Shown: positions 9,321-18,270, numbered from the stretch's first letter. The stretch: DNA of 64,000 bases from Tepidiforma bonchosmolovskayae (GCF_008838325.1 NZ_CP042829.1:2682949-2746948), one strand, 5' to 3'. Notes: generated from the letters alone by a model not told the origin. Numbers and translations: made by a program.

Positions 9321-9401
9321 GGACTCCCTCCCGCTCACGTTCCTGTTCGTGTGACTCCGGAACGGTCCACACCGGACCCGGAAACCGCGGCTGCATGGAT
9401 G

Positions 9402-9407
9402 ATAATA
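9402..9407 (-). promoter_or_regulatory. candidate -10 of the ABC exporter operon
   Basis: TATTAT on the minus strand in an AT-rich island about 80 nt upstream of the ATPase start. No convincing -35 is at the right distance, so this is tentative. Confidence 0.4.
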
Positions 9408-9452
9408 ACGGCCAAAGGCAATCAAAAAGTTTCGAGTCCGGCGTCGATGCGG

Positions 9453-9950
9453 TCAGGCCGGGATGGTGACCTCCATCGCAACCGGCAGCCCCTCCTCGTC
9501 GAAGCCCCAGGCGCGCCAGCGCCTGGCCTCCGCCGACAGGGCCGAGCGGTCGAACGCCATCCGCGGCCGCTGCGCGAGCGGGAATTGAGCAACGCCGTCC
9601 GGGCCGAGCCGTTCGAGCAGGTCGCGAGCTTCTTCGAGCGCGCGGCCGATGGCTTCCGCGTCGAAGCCCATTGCCGGCCCCGGGCGATAGGGTTCGAGGT
9701 AGCCGAGCGCCGTGCGGAGCAGCCGGCTCGCGCCGGGGTACCCGCCGCGCTGCACGTGGACGTACGCCGCAGCCGCCTGGATCAGCGCCTTATACAGGTC
9801 GCGCACCGGGCCGTGCTCGAACTGCCAGATCTCCTCGAGGTGTTCATGAGCCTCGTAGAACCGCCCTTCGTTGAACTCCGCGCAGAAGCGCTCGAACGCT
9901 TCCGGTACGGTCACCCGCTTGGTCACAAACCGCTTGCGCCGCGCAACCAT
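9453..9950 (-). CDS. DUF309 protein
   Basis: A 165-residue helical protein of the DUF309 family. The diagnostic segment is FNEGRFYEAHEHLEEIW (about residues 27-43), followed by the second helix pair LYKALIQAAAAYVHVQRGG. No enzymatic function is known to me for this family. ATG 9950 has no Shine-Dalgarno; TACGCT (minus strand, 9957-9962) is 6 nt upstream, consistent with a leaderless message. It is transcribed away from the small membrane protein gene and is separated from the ABC operon by 132 nt. Confidence 0.8.
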   Translation of the reverse strand: MVARRKRFVTKRVTVPEAFERFCAEFNEGRFYEAHEHLEEIWQFEHGPVRDLYKALIQAAAAYVHVQRGGYPGASRLLRTALGYLEPYRPGPAMGFDAEAIGRALEEARDLLERLGPDGVAQFPLAQRPRMAFDRSALSAEARRWRAWGFDEEGLPVAMEVTIPA

Positions 9951-10033
9951 GGGGCCAGCGTACCGCCCCGCACGTGACCCAACCACCCTGCCGGGCAAGA
10001 ATTGGTCAGCACCTTTTCTGGAGAGCTCCTGCC

Positions 10034-10195
10034 ATGGCCGACCATCATCACGCCCCCGCCAACCCGAACGCTGCCCCCATGCATACCGATGTCCGGGAGA
10101 GTTTCGACCCCGGCGCTGTCGCTTTTTGCTACATCCTCGCCGTTATCGCCCTCGTGGCGGGACTCGTCTCCGGCCTGGTCTTCGTCAACGATTAA
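10034..10195 (+). CDS. small single-span membrane protein, His-rich N-terminus
   Basis: A 53-residue protein: a soluble N-terminus with a His-rich start (MADHHHAPANPN) and one hydrophobic helix near the C-terminus (about residues 28-50, AVAFCYILAVIALVAGLVSG). GGAG precedes ATG 10034 and a textbook rho-independent terminator follows at 10203-10225, so the gene is probably real and monocistronic. The size and topology recall small accessory subunits of respiratory complexes, but there is nothing specific to prove it. Confidence 0.55.
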   Translation: MADHHHAPANPNAAPMHTDVRESFDPGAVAFCYILAVIALVAGLVSGLVFVND

Positions 10196-10202
10196 GGATT
10201 TG

Positions 10203-10225
10203 CTGGCTTACCAGCCAGTATTTTT
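10203..10225 (+). terminator. rho-independent terminator
   Basis: Stem CTGGCT/AGCCAG with loop TACC, directly followed by TATTTTT. It is the only classic T-tract terminator I found, and it ends the small membrane protein gene. Confidence 0.85.
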
Positions 10226-10281
10226 CGGGAAGTTCACGTAACATCGCTTGGCGAGCCGGGTTCCGCGTGTATCATCCGGCA

Positions 10282-10785
10282 ATGGACGTCCGAACAGCGC
10301 GGGCCCGCCCGGGCGCCAGGGTGCTCCTGAGGGCAACGAAGTACGACGGCACCGCCCACTGGCTCCAGCCGTTCCGCGTACTGTCCGACGACGGGAACCT
10401 CCTTGTCACGGCCTACCGCGCGCGCACGCCAATCTACACCTCCCGCGGGGAGTTCCGATCCCCGTACGATTCCATCGTCTACTTCTGGCGCGACCGCTGG
10501 TACAACGTCTTCCGCCTCTCCCGGCCGGGCTGCCGCACTGCCCTCTGGTACTGCAACGTCACCACACCGCCGACCTTCGACGGGTGCCAGATCGGCTATG
10601 TCGACCTCGACCTCGATGTGAAGGTGTACCCCAGCGGCTGCATCGAGCTGCTCGACGAAGACGAGTTCGAAGCACACCGGGTCGCCTACAGCTACCCCGA
10701 GCACATCGTGGCGAACGCCCGGAGGGCGGCGGAGGAGGTCGCGCGGCTCGCCCGGGAGCATCGCTTCCCGTTCAGTTGCGGATGA
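10282..10785 (+). CDS. DUF402 protein (nucleoside di/triphosphatase-like)
   Basis: A 167-residue DUF402 protein. Characteristic parts are the WYNVFRL strand, the Asp-rich YVDLDLDVKVYPSG turn (about 114-127) and ELLDEDEFE, which in studied members bind metal for nucleotide hydrolysis. A helical C-terminus follows. ATG 10282 lacks a ribosome site; TATCAT (10270-10275) lies 6 nt upstream, so the mRNA is probably leaderless. It lies 48 nt before argS, which has its own -10. The substrate is inferred only from family. Confidence 0.78.
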   Translation: MDVRTARARPGARVLLRATKYDGTAHWLQPFRVLSDDGNLLVTAYRARTPIYTSRGEFRSPYDSIVYFWRDRWYNVFRLSRPGCRTALWYCNVTTPPTFDGCQIGYVDLDLDVKVYPSGCIELLDEDEFEAHRVAYSYPEHIVANARRAAEEVARLAREHRFPFSCG

Positions 10786-10833
10786 CCCGCCGGTCTGTCG
10801 CAATCCGGCCTGGCACCGTACGCTGTAGGCTCG

Positions 10834-12534
10834 ATGCCCGACACGCGAACCATCCGGACCCATCTCGAATCGATCGTCGCTGAGGCGGCCCGCGCCGCCA
10901 TCTCGGCAGGGGACCTTCCCGACGTTGCCATCCCCGGCGCAGCCATCGAGCGGCCGAAGGATGCCGCGAACGGCGACTTCGCATCGACGTTGCCGCTGCG
11001 CCTTGCCCGCGCCGCAATGCGGCCTCCGCTCGAGATCGCCCAGGCGATCGCAAAGCACGTCCGCGCAGACGCCGCCATCGAACGGCCGTCCGTCGCCCCG
11101 CCGGGGTTTATCAACTTCCGCCTGTCGGTGCCCTTCCTGCAGCAGCAGGTCGAGCACATCATCGCGGCGGGTCCAGCCTATGCGGACCTCGAGCTGGGCG
11201 CCGGGCGTTCGGCCCAGGTCGAATTCGTCTCGGCAAACCCGACGGGCCCGCTGCATGTCGGGAACGGGCGCGGCGCGGCCATTGGGGATGCGCTGGCCAA
11301 CGCCCTCGCCGCCGCAGGGTACCGGGTCGAGCGCGAGTACTACATCAACGACGCCGGGACGCAAACGGACTACTTCGCCGAAACCCTCTACGCCAGGTAC
11401 CAGCAGCTCTTCGGGAGGGATGTCCCCATTCCGCCCGACGGGTATCCCGGGGAGTACATGGTCGAGCTGGCGCGCGAGGTGAAGGAGCGCCACGGCGACG
11501 CCTTCCTCCGCCCCCCGGGCGAGCCGATGCCGCCCGAACTCGGCGCACTCGGCATCGAGCTGATGGTGACCCGCATCCGGGCGACGCTCGAACGGTTCGG
11601 GGTACGCTATGACCGCTGGTACTCGGAGAAGTCCCTCTACGAGCCGGGCGGCGCATATGAGCAGGCGATGGCCATCCTGCGCCAGGCCGGGATGCTCGTT
11701 GAACGCGAAGGAGCGCTCTGGTTCGCCTCAAGCGAACTTGGGGAGGACAAAGACAACGTCGTCGTCCGCTCCGATGGCCGGCCGACCTACTACGCCAGCG
11801 ACATCGCCTACCACTGGGACAAATTTCTCCGTCGCGGCTTCGACCTGGTGATCGACGTCTGGGGCGCGGACCACCACGGGCACGTCTCGCGGCTGAAGAC
11901 CGCGACCCGCGCGGTCGGGGCCGACCCCGAGGCGCTTCACATCCTCCTCTACCAGCTCGTCACCCTGAAGCGGGGCGGCGAGGTCGTCCGGCTGTCGAAG
12001 CGCGAGGGCGAGATTATCACCCTCGACGAGCTGATCGATGAGGTCGGGACGGACGCAGCCCGCTTCTTCTTCCTGCTCCGCTCACCCGGGGCGCAGATGG
12101 ATTTCGACCTCGACCTCGCGGTTCGCCAGTCATCGGAGAACCCGGTTTATTATGTCCAGTACGCGCACGCGCGCCTCTGCTCAATACTCGAGCGCGCGAA
12201 GGAGCAGGGGCTGACGCCGGAGGGCGGCGACGTCGCCCGCCTCACGGCGCCGCACGAGCTGGCGCTCATCCGCGAGATGATGCGGCTGGCTGACGTCATC
12301 GAAACGGTCGCCACGCGCTTTGAGCCGCAGCACCTCCCCCACTACGCCCAGGACCTCGCCACCGCGTTCCACGCCTTCAATGACGCTTTCAAGCAGCAGA
12401 ACGACCCCGGACTGAAGGTCATCACGGACGATGAGGCGCTCAGCCGGGCACGCCTCAGGCTCGTGCTCGCAGCGCGGATCGCGCTTGCCCGGGTCCTCGG
12501 ACTTATGGGGATGTCCGCCCCCGAGCGGATGTGA
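10834..12534 (+). CDS. argS: arginyl-tRNA synthetase
   Basis: A 566-residue class I synthetase that charges tRNA-Arg in the cytoplasm. The N-terminal Arg-tRNA-synthetase additional domain (about 1-110) is followed by SANPTGPLHVGNGRG, with the HIGH-type HVGN near residue 139, an RLSKREGE KMSK-like loop near 386 and a C-terminal DALR anticodon-binding domain (MRLADVIETVA to the end). Full length. TACGCT (10819-10824) lies 9 nt before the ATG. The 3' end overlaps the convergent DUF429 gene by 32 bp. Confidence 0.97.
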   Translation: MPDTRTIRTHLESIVAEAARAAISAGDLPDVAIPGAAIERPKDAANGDFASTLPLRLARAAMRPPLEIAQAIAKHVRADAAIERPSVAPPGFINFRLSVPFLQQQVEHIIAAGPAYADLELGAGRSAQVEFVSANPTGPLHVGNGRGAAIGDALANALAAAGYRVEREYYINDAGTQTDYFAETLYARYQQLFGRDVPIPPDGYPGEYMVELAREVKERHGDAFLRPPGEPMPPELGALGIELMVTRIRATLERFGVRYDRWYSEKSLYEPGGAYEQAMAILRQAGMLVEREGALWFASSELGEDKDNVVVRSDGRPTYYASDIAYHWDKFLRRGFDLVIDVWGADHHGHVSRLKTATRAVGADPEALHILLYQLVTLKRGGEVVRLSKREGEIITLDELIDEVGTDAARFFFLLRSPGAQMDFDLDLAVRQSSENPVYYVQYAHARLCSILERAKEQGLTPEGGDVARLTAPHELALIREMMRLADVIETVATRFEPQHLPHYAQDLATAFHAFNDAFKQQNDPGLKVITDDEALSRARLRLVLAARIALARVLGLMGMSAPERM

Positions 12535-13252
12535 GCCGGCCGGCTCCGGGCACCACGATCAACCCCGAGGCCGCCGAGCCGAACAGGTCGCCGGGTTCAA
12601 GCCCTCGGCTTGCGGCCTGCCACGCAGCAAACGCACAGACCGCAGCATCGAGCCGGTCCTCCGCAGCCTTCAGCTCGCGTCCCCTGGGGCATGCCCCGTG
12701 GGCCGGGGCGGCCGGCAGCGGGAAGTCGAGGCGCATGCCCGCAGCCGCGAGCGCCCCCTCGAGCAGGTCGTGGCAGGTCGCCAGCGCTGCGGCCCGGCCG
12801 GCGAGCCGGCCGCGCTTGTACGGGGGCACTTCCGCAGCCCTGAGCAGCGACAGGATGAGGGCGCGAGGGAACGTTTCGAACGCGAACCGCCGCCCCGCTC
12901 CGGGGCCCGGGGGCTCGAAGGACCAGCCGCGGGCAGCGAGCAGCTCTCCGAGCTGGGGTCCCGCCGCCAGCCCACGCCGTTCGAGGAAGCCGTTGCCGAT
13001 CCCATAGGCCGTCACACCGTACCGGCCCAGCGCCCGCGCCAGCTCTGCTTCAGCCGTTCGACCCGGGCGATTGACGAGCGGCGCATCGACCCCGACAACA
13101 GCATCCTCGAACCCATCAAGCCAGGCCGCCACCTCGGCCGGGGCGAGCGTGGCCGTCCACGTCTGCACCAGTCCGTCGGCGGCCGGGTCAATGAGCGCGA
13201 AGCCGGAAGGCCTGCGGGCCGTCCAGGAGAGGTCGATACCGATGCAGCGCAT
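12503..13252 (-). CDS. DUF429 protein (RNase H-like fold)
   Basis: A 249-residue DUF429 protein, beginning MRCIGIDLSW with the acidic Asp of an RNase H-like/actin-like core, then VVGVDAPL (about residue 54) and FETFPRALIL, all family hallmarks. Function is unknown; some relatives are predicted nucleases. ATG 13252 lies 6 nt after TACCGT (minus strand, 13259-13264), a leaderless arrangement, in a short divergent region shared with the nitroreductase. The stop codon lies inside argS. The C-terminus (about 12503-12620) is low-complexity and may not be ordered. Confidence 0.75.
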   Translation of the reverse strand: MRCIGIDLSWTARRPSGFALIDPAADGLVQTWTATLAPAEVAAWLDGFEDAVVGVDAPLVNRPGRTAEAELARALGRYGVTAYGIGNGFLERRGLAAGPQLGELLAARGWSFEPPGPGAGRRFAFETFPRALILSLLRAAEVPPYKRGRLAGRAAALATCHDLLEGALAAAGMRLDFPLPAAPAHGACPRGRELKAAEDRLDAAVCAFAAWQAASRGLEPGDLFGSAASGLIVVPGAGRLTSARGRTSP

Positions 13253-13298
13253 GGCACCACGGTAGCTGCCGCGGCCAGGCGTGTGCCACCATGGGGGC

Positions 13299-13913
13299 GT
13301 GGACGAGCTGCTTCCTGCCATTCGTGACCGACGTGCAAGCCGGGCGTTCCGCCCGGAACCCGTTCCGGCTGCGGCACGCGACCTCCTCTGGGAGGCCGCA
13401 GCCCGCGCCCCCAGCCACGGCAACACCCAGCCGACACGCATCCTGGTCGCCGAGAGCGAGGCCGTTCGCGAACGACTGATCGCGGCCCTGAACGAGGGGA
13501 ACCGCCACTGGGCACGCCACGCACCACTGCTCTTCGCGCTCGCCGCCAACCCGTCCCACGACATTGTGATCGAGGGCACCGACGGCAGCCGGCGCGAGCT
13601 CTATCCCCTCCACGTCGGGATCGCGCTTGGGAATCTGATGGCGCAGGCCACGGCCCTCAGCCTGGTCGCCCACCCGATGGCGGCATTCGATGAGGCCGCA
13701 GTGCGCGAAGTCTTCGGCTGCCCGGGGCAGGTCCGCATCCTGGCGGTTGTGGCCTGCGGGTATCCCGGCGACCCGGCCACGCTCCCGCCCGACCTCGCAG
13801 CCAAGGAGACGGCGCCCCAGCGGCGGCTTCCGCTGCAGCACCGGGTCGCGGTTGACCGCTGGGTCCCCGACCTCGAGGTGAGCCCCCGCGACCTCCGGAG
13901 GAAGGACGGGTGA
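13299..13913 (+). CDS. nitroreductase family protein
   Basis: A 204-residue FMN-dependent nitroreductase-family oxidoreductase. The N-terminal IRDRRASRAFRPEPV, the FMN-binding APSHGNTQPTR near residue 38, and the glycine-rich GIALGNLMAQATALSL helix are typical. GTG 13299 is preferred: CACCAT (13287-13292) lies 6 nt upstream and the conserved region begins at once; an upstream GTG at 13281 is possible. Its stop overlaps the GTG of the next gene (GTGA), coupling the two. The physiological substrate cannot be inferred. Confidence 0.82.
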   Translation: MDELLPAIRDRRASRAFRPEPVPAAARDLLWEAAARAPSHGNTQPTRILVAESEAVRERLIAALNEGNRHWARHAPLLFALAANPSHDIVIEGTDGSRRELYPLHVGIALGNLMAQATALSLVAHPMAAFDEAAVREVFGCPGQVRILAVVACGYPGDPATLPPDLAAKETAPQRRLPLQHRVAVDRWVPDLEVSPRDLRRKDG

Positions 13914-14722
13914 GCGACGCTGACCTTCCGCGCTCGGCCGCAGGTGGCGATGCGCTTGAAATCGCGAGGCACTGCGCTCGTGTCGCCCGTGACATCATCC
14001 GGTCAGCAGCGAGCCATGCCGACGTGACCGCCGTCAAGGGGCGCGGCAATGTCGTGACTGCGACCGACCTTGCCGTCGAGCGCGCGGTCATGACCATTCT
14101 CCGGGAGCACTTCCCCGGGCACGCCATCCTGAGCGAGGAGACAGCCTCCGCCACGCCGACCGATGGCTGGACCTGGGTCATCGACCCGCTCGACGGCACG
14201 AAGAACTTCTCCCGCGGCATCGCCCATTTCGCGTTTACCCTCGCGCTCTGCGTCGATGACGAACCTGTCCTCGGGCTCACGACCCACCCGCTCCTCGGAC
14301 TTGAAGTGGTCGCCATCGCAGGGGGCGGCTGCACAGTGGATGGCCACCGCGCCGTGCTGCGTCCCTGCCCCACGGTTGCGGACGCGGTCGTGGCGATGGA
14401 CCTCGGCTACAACGCCGACCGCGCACGCCGGCAGATCGAGCTCGCGGCCCACCTCTGGCCGGGCATGCAGTCGCTGCGGATCCCGGGCTCGGCAGCGCTT
14501 GGATTTGCCGGGCTTGCCGCTGGCTGGTGGGACCTGTACCTCCACTCCGACCTGCAGCCGTGGGACCTCGCCGCCGGTCTGCTCATCGTGCGCGAAGCAG
14601 GCGGTGTGGTGCTGGCCCGCGATGGGACTCCCGCCGCGATGGCCAGCCGCGCGGTCATCGCCGGCACCGGGACGGCGGTGCGGGATGCGCTGGCCCGCGC
14701 CGGCGAACTCCCCGTGACGTGA
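13910..14722 (+). CDS. inositol monophosphatase family phosphatase
   Basis: A 270-residue Mg-dependent phosphatase of the IMPase/CysQ/FBPase superfamily. Metal sites are visible: SEET near residue 75, the WVIDPLDGTKNF core around 90-101, and LQPWDLAAGLLIVREAGG around 215. Full length. It starts at GTG 13910, overlapping the nitroreductase stop, so it is translationally coupled. Substrate could be inositol phosphate, histidinol phosphate, PAP or another sugar phosphate; the genome has sulfate assimilation elsewhere in this window, so PAP phosphatase is a possibility but not shown. Confidence 0.88.
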   Translation: MSDADLPRSAAGGDALEIARHCARVARDIIRSAASHADVTAVKGRGNVVTATDLAVERAVMTILREHFPGHAILSEETASATPTDGWTWVIDPLDGTKNFSRGIAHFAFTLALCVDDEPVLGLTTHPLLGLEVVAIAGGGCTVDGHRAVLRPCPTVADAVVAMDLGYNADRARRQIELAAHLWPGMQSLRIPGSAALGFAGLAAGWWDLYLHSDLQPWDLAAGLLIVREAGGVVLARDGTPAAMASRAVIAGTGTAVRDALARAGELPVT

Positions 14723-14802
14723 CCCTTTCGCGGCGGCGCAACAGCGGGCTGCCCCGCAGGCGCTCATTTCGCGGTGACCTTTCCCCGGGAGCTGCCCGCT
14801 CG

Positions 14803-14808
14803 TAGACT
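14803..14808 (+). promoter_or_regulatory. -10 element of cinA (leaderless)
   Basis: TAGACT, 8 nt before GTG 14817, with no ribosome site between. The same hexamer at the same spacing precedes hemB. Confidence 0.5.
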
Positions 14809-14816
14809 TGCGGGCC

Positions 14817-16067
14817 GTGAAGGCAGAAATCATCGCGATCGGCACCGAGATCCTGCTCGGCGAAATCGTTGACACCAATAGCGCCTTTATCGCCCAGCGG
14901 CTTCCGGAGCTGGGCATCGACCTCCTGTACACCTCGGTCGTGGGCGACAACCTCGGGCGGATTGTCGAGACGCTTGAACGGGCATGGAACCGCTCCGACC
15001 TCGTCATCACCACGGGCGGTCTCGGCCCGACTGACGACGACCTCACACGGGAGGGCGTCGCTCGCGTGCTCGGCGAGGAGCCGTACGTCGACCCTGCCCT
15101 CGAGCAGCGCCTCCGCGCATGGTTCGCCGGCCGCGGCTACCCGATGCCGGAGTCGAACATCAAGCAGGCGTGGCTAATCCCAAGCGCCCGGCCGATCGAG
15201 AACCCCCGAGGGACGGCCCCCGGCTGGTGGGTGGAACGCGACGGACACATCATCGTCTGCATGCCGGGAGTCCCCTCCGAAATGGAGCGAATGTGGACGA
15301 AGGAGGTCCAGCCCGAACTCGAACGGCGGTTTGCCGGCGAAGTGCTGGTCACCCGGACCCTGAAGACGGTGGGCATCGGTGAGGGGACGGTCGATGAAAT
15401 GGCCCGGCCGCTGTACGCGACCCCGGGTATTGGTATCGGCACCTACGCCCGCGCCGACGGCGTCCACCTCCGCATCGGGGCGAAGGCGCGCACGCGCGAG
15501 GAGGCGTGGGAACGGATTCGGCCGGTGGAAGAGGCGCTCGAACGCATCTTCGGCGACGCTATTTGGGGCCGCGACGACGACACGTTCGAAGGCCACATCG
15601 CCGACCTGATGCACCAGCGGCGCGCCACTCTCGCAGTGATGGAATCCTGCACCGGGGGGCTGCTTTCGAGCACGCTCACCGATGTCCCGGGCGCCAGCTC
15701 GTACTTCGTCGCAGGGCTCGTTACCTACCAGACGGAGCAGAAGATCGCGTTCGGCGTCCCGGCGGAGGTCATCGCCGAGCACGGGGTAGTCTCGCAGGAG
15801 ACTGCCCGGGCGATGGCCCTCGCGGTCCGTGAGCGCATCGGGACGGACTACGGAATCGGCATCACTGGTGTCGCCGGTCCTGACCCGCAGGACGGCATCC
15901 CGCCGGGGACCGTGCACGTCGCGGTCGCGACGCCGGACGGCGAGGCCTACGTCATCACCACCACAATGAACCAGGGACGCGCCGCCGTGAAGCGCCGTGC
16001 GGTGACGACCGCCATGCTGCTCCTCCGGCGGGCCCTGCTCGGTCAGCTTTCGGCCCGCCCGGCCTGA
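14817..16067 (+). CDS. cinA: CinA, competence/damage-inducible protein; nicotinamide-nucleotide amidase
   Basis: A 416-residue two-domain CinA. The N-terminal MoaB/MogA-like COG1058 domain begins KAEIIAIGTEILLGEIVDTN and carries TTGGLGPTDDDLTREG near residue 63. The C-terminal CinA/PncC domain has ESCTGGLLSS near 279 and GVAGPDPQDG near 351. In other bacteria it hydrolyses NMN or ADP-ribose pyrophosphate in NAD salvage. I chose GTG 14817 rather than an upstream TTG because the family starts here and TAGACT sits 8 nt before. The 3' end overlaps the convergent HAD gene by 25 bp. Confidence 0.93.
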   Translation: MKAEIIAIGTEILLGEIVDTNSAFIAQRLPELGIDLLYTSVVGDNLGRIVETLERAWNRSDLVITTGGLGPTDDDLTREGVARVLGEEPYVDPALEQRLRAWFAGRGYPMPESNIKQAWLIPSARPIENPRGTAPGWWVERDGHIIVCMPGVPSEMERMWTKEVQPELERRFAGEVLVTRTLKTVGIGEGTVDEMARPLYATPGIGIGTYARADGVHLRIGAKARTREEAWERIRPVEEALERIFGDAIWGRDDDTFEGHIADLMHQRRATLAVMESCTGGLLSSTLTDVPGASSYFVAGLVTYQTEQKIAFGVPAEVIAEHGVVSQETARAMALAVRERIGTDYGIGITGVAGPDPQDGIPPGTVHVAVATPDGEAYVITTTMNQGRAAVKRRAVTTAMLLLRRALLGQLSARPA

Positions 16068-16591
16068 ACACTCCCTGCGAGGAGCGGGACAGCCTCGGCC
16101 ACCGAGCGGACGCGGACGATATTGCCGCCCTTGAGCCACCGGTTGCGCGGCCAGTCGACCAGGAACACCCGGGGGACGAGCTCCGCAACCCACCCCGCGG
16201 TGAACGGGTCATCCTCGAAATGCGCCTCGGGCTGGAGCTCCTGGATGACGCGCACCTTGAACTGCGCCGATGTCTCCTCGGCTGACGGCCGCATCCGCAG
16301 GTCGGGCACCCGCCCGAGGTAGCGCCGGAACCAGCGTTCGGTGAGCGGCCGAGCCTGCTCGCCGCGCGCCGTGACGACCACGACGTCGAACATGCCGGCG
16401 AGCTGTTCGAAAGCCTCCAGTGCGCCGGGCATCGGGCGACGGCCGAGGTACCGCCAGCGCTCGGTCAGCCAAAGGATGCCGGCATGCCCGCGGGCATCGC
16501 GGCCCTTGCCCTTCCCGCTGCCCGGGTTGATGCCGAACGGCGGCCTGCAGAGCACACCATCGAGGTCGAAGGTGAGGAGCCGGCGAGCCAT
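16043..16591 (-). CDS. HAD-like hydrolase
   Basis: A 182-residue haloacid-dehalogenase-fold protein. TFDLDGVLCRPP at residues 8-19 is motif I with both aspartates, VVVTARGE near 72 is motif II, and HFEDDPFTAGWV near 123 supplies the acidic motif IV. It may act on a small phosphorylated compound. Cytoplasmic, no signal. Its stop lies inside cinA. It is divergent from the TauE/SafE permease gene. Confidence 0.75.
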   Translation of the reverse strand: MARRLLTFDLDGVLCRPPFGINPGSGKGKGRDARGHAGILWLTERWRYLGRRPMPGALEAFEQLAGMFDVVVVTARGEQARPLTERWFRRYLGRVPDLRMRPSAEETSAQFKVRVIQELQPEAHFEDDPFTAGWVAELVPRVFLVDWPRNRWLKGGNIVRVRSVAEAVPLLAGSVQAGRAES

Positions 16592-16649
16592 GCCGCCAGC
16601 CTACCGCCTCTGGCGCATACGGGCCGCGTTTGCCAGCGTAGGGCATCGC

Positions 16650-17411
16650 ATGGACCTCCAGAGTGCAGCCGGCCTCGCCGCAGCGGCATTCGCCGCCGGG
16701 GCAATCAACGCTGTCGCGGGCGGTGGCTCCCTGGTGAGCTTTCCCGCGCTCCTGGCAGCGGGGTACCCGTCCAAAGCCGCAAACGTGACCAACACCGTCG
16801 CGCTCTGGCCCGGCTACGTCGGCGGGAGCATCGGATACCGCGGCGAACTCCGCCGCCAGCGCGGCCGGGCTGTCGTCCTGGCGGCACCCGCCATCCTCGG
16901 CTCGCTGGCCGGGTCAGCCATCCTCCTGCTCACACCCGACTCGGCCTTCGATGCGGTCGTCCCGTTCCTCATCCTGTTCGCCTGCGGCGTGATGGCATTC
17001 CAGGGGCCGCTCTCGCGGGTGGCCCGCCGGGCGCATCCGCCCCCGGGGAGCCAGGCGCGGGTATCGCCGCAGCTCGTCGCCGTTGTGTTCGTCCTGGCCA
17101 TCTACGGCGCCTACTTCGGCGGCGGACTTGGCATCATCATGCTTGCGGCGCTCGCCATCCTCCTGCCCGACGATCTCCAGCATTCGAACGCCCTGAAGGG
17201 GCTGCTCTCTGTGGTCATCAACTTCGTTGCCGTTGCGTACTTCGTCCTGTTCGGGCCAGTCATCTGGGAGGCTGTGGTGGTGATGGCGGCCGGCTCCCTC
17301 GCAGGGGGGTACCTCGGCGTCGGGCTGGCCCGCAGGCTCGGGCAGCGGTGGCTCCGGGTCGCGGTGATCGCCTACGGCACGGCAGCTGCCCTGGTCCTGC
17401 TGGTCCGTTAG
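16650..17411 (+). CDS. TauE/SafE (TSUP) family permease
   Basis: A 253-residue integral membrane protein with about eight helices and the two TSUP repeat signatures: INAVAGGGSLVSFPALLAAG near residue 18 and YGAYFGGGLGIIMLAAL near 152. The family exports or imports sulfite, sulfonates or organosulfur anions. ATG 16650 starts directly at the first helix. It is separate from the sulfate operon (16 kb away), so a link to sulfur is only by family. Confidence 0.85.
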   Translation: MDLQSAAGLAAAAFAAGAINAVAGGGSLVSFPALLAAGYPSKAANVTNTVALWPGYVGGSIGYRGELRRQRGRAVVLAAPAILGSLAGSAILLLTPDSAFDAVVPFLILFACGVMAFQGPLSRVARRAHPPPGSQARVSPQLVAVVFVLAIYGAYFGGGLGIIMLAALAILLPDDLQHSNALKGLLSVVINFVAVAYFVLFGPVIWEAVVVMAAGSLAGGYLGVGLARRLGQRWLRVAVIAYGTAAALVLLVR

Positions 17412-17478
17412 CGCCGCCGCATCGCCCCAGGGGTTCGGCGCAGCTATACTTCCATCCACGTCACCCCAGGAGCCCATC

Positions 17479-17763
17479 ATGCTGTTTTCAGTCCGGCTGG
17501 TTTCCCGGCAGCCGCACGATATGCCGCCCGAGCAGTGGCAGGCGCTTGTCAGCGAGCAGCTCCGCGCGGTCCGCGCCCAGTACGACCAGGGCAAGATCCG
17601 CGCCCTGTACCGTGAAGCCGGCGTGGGCGTCCTCGCGATCTATGACGCCGCCGACGCCCGCGAAATGGACACCCTCATCGCATCCCTGCCGCTGGCCCGG
17701 TACTTCGTCGAGACGACGGTCCACGCCCTCTGGGACATGGTGCCGTCGTTGCCCCCCGCGTAG
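17479..17763 (+). CDS. muconolactone-isomerase-like small protein
   Basis: A 94-residue ferredoxin-like-fold protein of the muconolactone delta-isomerase (MIase) type: it opens MLFSVRLVSRQPHDMPPEQWQALVSEQ and ends with the LPLARYFVETTVHAL strand. TATACT (17445-17450) and AGGAG (17468-17472, 6 nt before ATG) support expression. It sits directly before a flavin reductase and a monooxygenase-like protein on the same strand. Whether it is an isomerase of an aromatic pathway is unproven; many such proteins have no known substrate. Confidence 0.75.
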   Translation: MLFSVRLVSRQPHDMPPEQWQALVSEQLRAVRAQYDQGKIRALYREAGVGVLAIYDAADAREMDTLIASLPLARYFVETTVHALWDMVPSLPPA

Positions 17764-17768
17764 GCTGC

Positions 17769-18266
17769 ATGTCCGCCACACTCTCGCTGGACGACTTTAA
17801 AGGCGCGCTGGGCTCCTGGGCCTCGGGCGTCACCGTCGTCACCACCGAACTCAACGGGATGGTGTACGGCATCACGGTCTCCAGCTTCTCCTCGCTCTCG
17901 GTCGACCCCGTGCTGGTCCTGGTCAGCCTCGCCGATACGAACCACCTGCCCCGGATGATCCGCGAATCGGGCCGCTTCGCCGTCAGCATCCTCTCGGCCG
18001 GGCAGGAGGATGTCTCGCGGTACTTCGCCACCTCCGGCCGTGAGCCGGCGGCATCGTTCGATCCGGCGGTCCCCACTGAAACCTGGGTGACCGGCTGTCC
18101 GCTCATCCCGGGCGCTATCGCACACATCGACTGCGAGCTCCACCAGGCGCTGCCCGGCGGCGACCACACCATCGTCATCGGGCGGGTCGTCGGCGCCCGG
18201 TTCGACCCGGAGCGCGCCCCGCTCATCTACTTCCGCCGCGCATACCGCTCTCTCGCGGAGGGCTGA
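17769..18266 (+). CDS. flavin reductase domain protein (HpaC-like)
   Basis: A 165-residue flavin reductase-like FMN-binding protein. LGSWASGVTVVTTELNG opens the split-barrel, VSSFSSLSVDPVLVLVSL is the flavin-binding part near residue 38, and the C-terminal HTIVIGRVVGAR closes it. It would supply reduced flavin to a two-component monooxygenase. It begins 5 nt after the preceding stop and 4 nt precede the next gene, so the three small genes form one operon. No large oxygenase is next to it. Confidence 0.88.
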   Translation: MSATLSLDDFKGALGSWASGVTVVTTELNGMVYGITVSSFSSLSVDPVLVLVSLADTNHLPRMIRESGRFAVSILSAGQEDVSRYFATSGREPAASFDPAVPTETWVTGCPLIPGAIAHIDCELHQALPGGDHTIVIGRVVGARFDPERAPLIYFRRAYRSLAEG

Positions 18267-18270
18267 ACCC

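Noticed and set aside
12533..12546. 14-bp palindrome GAGCCGGCCGGCTC at the argS stop as a terminator
   Set aside because: Short, without a T-tract, and inside the convergent DUF429 coding region; could be chance in GC-rich DNA.
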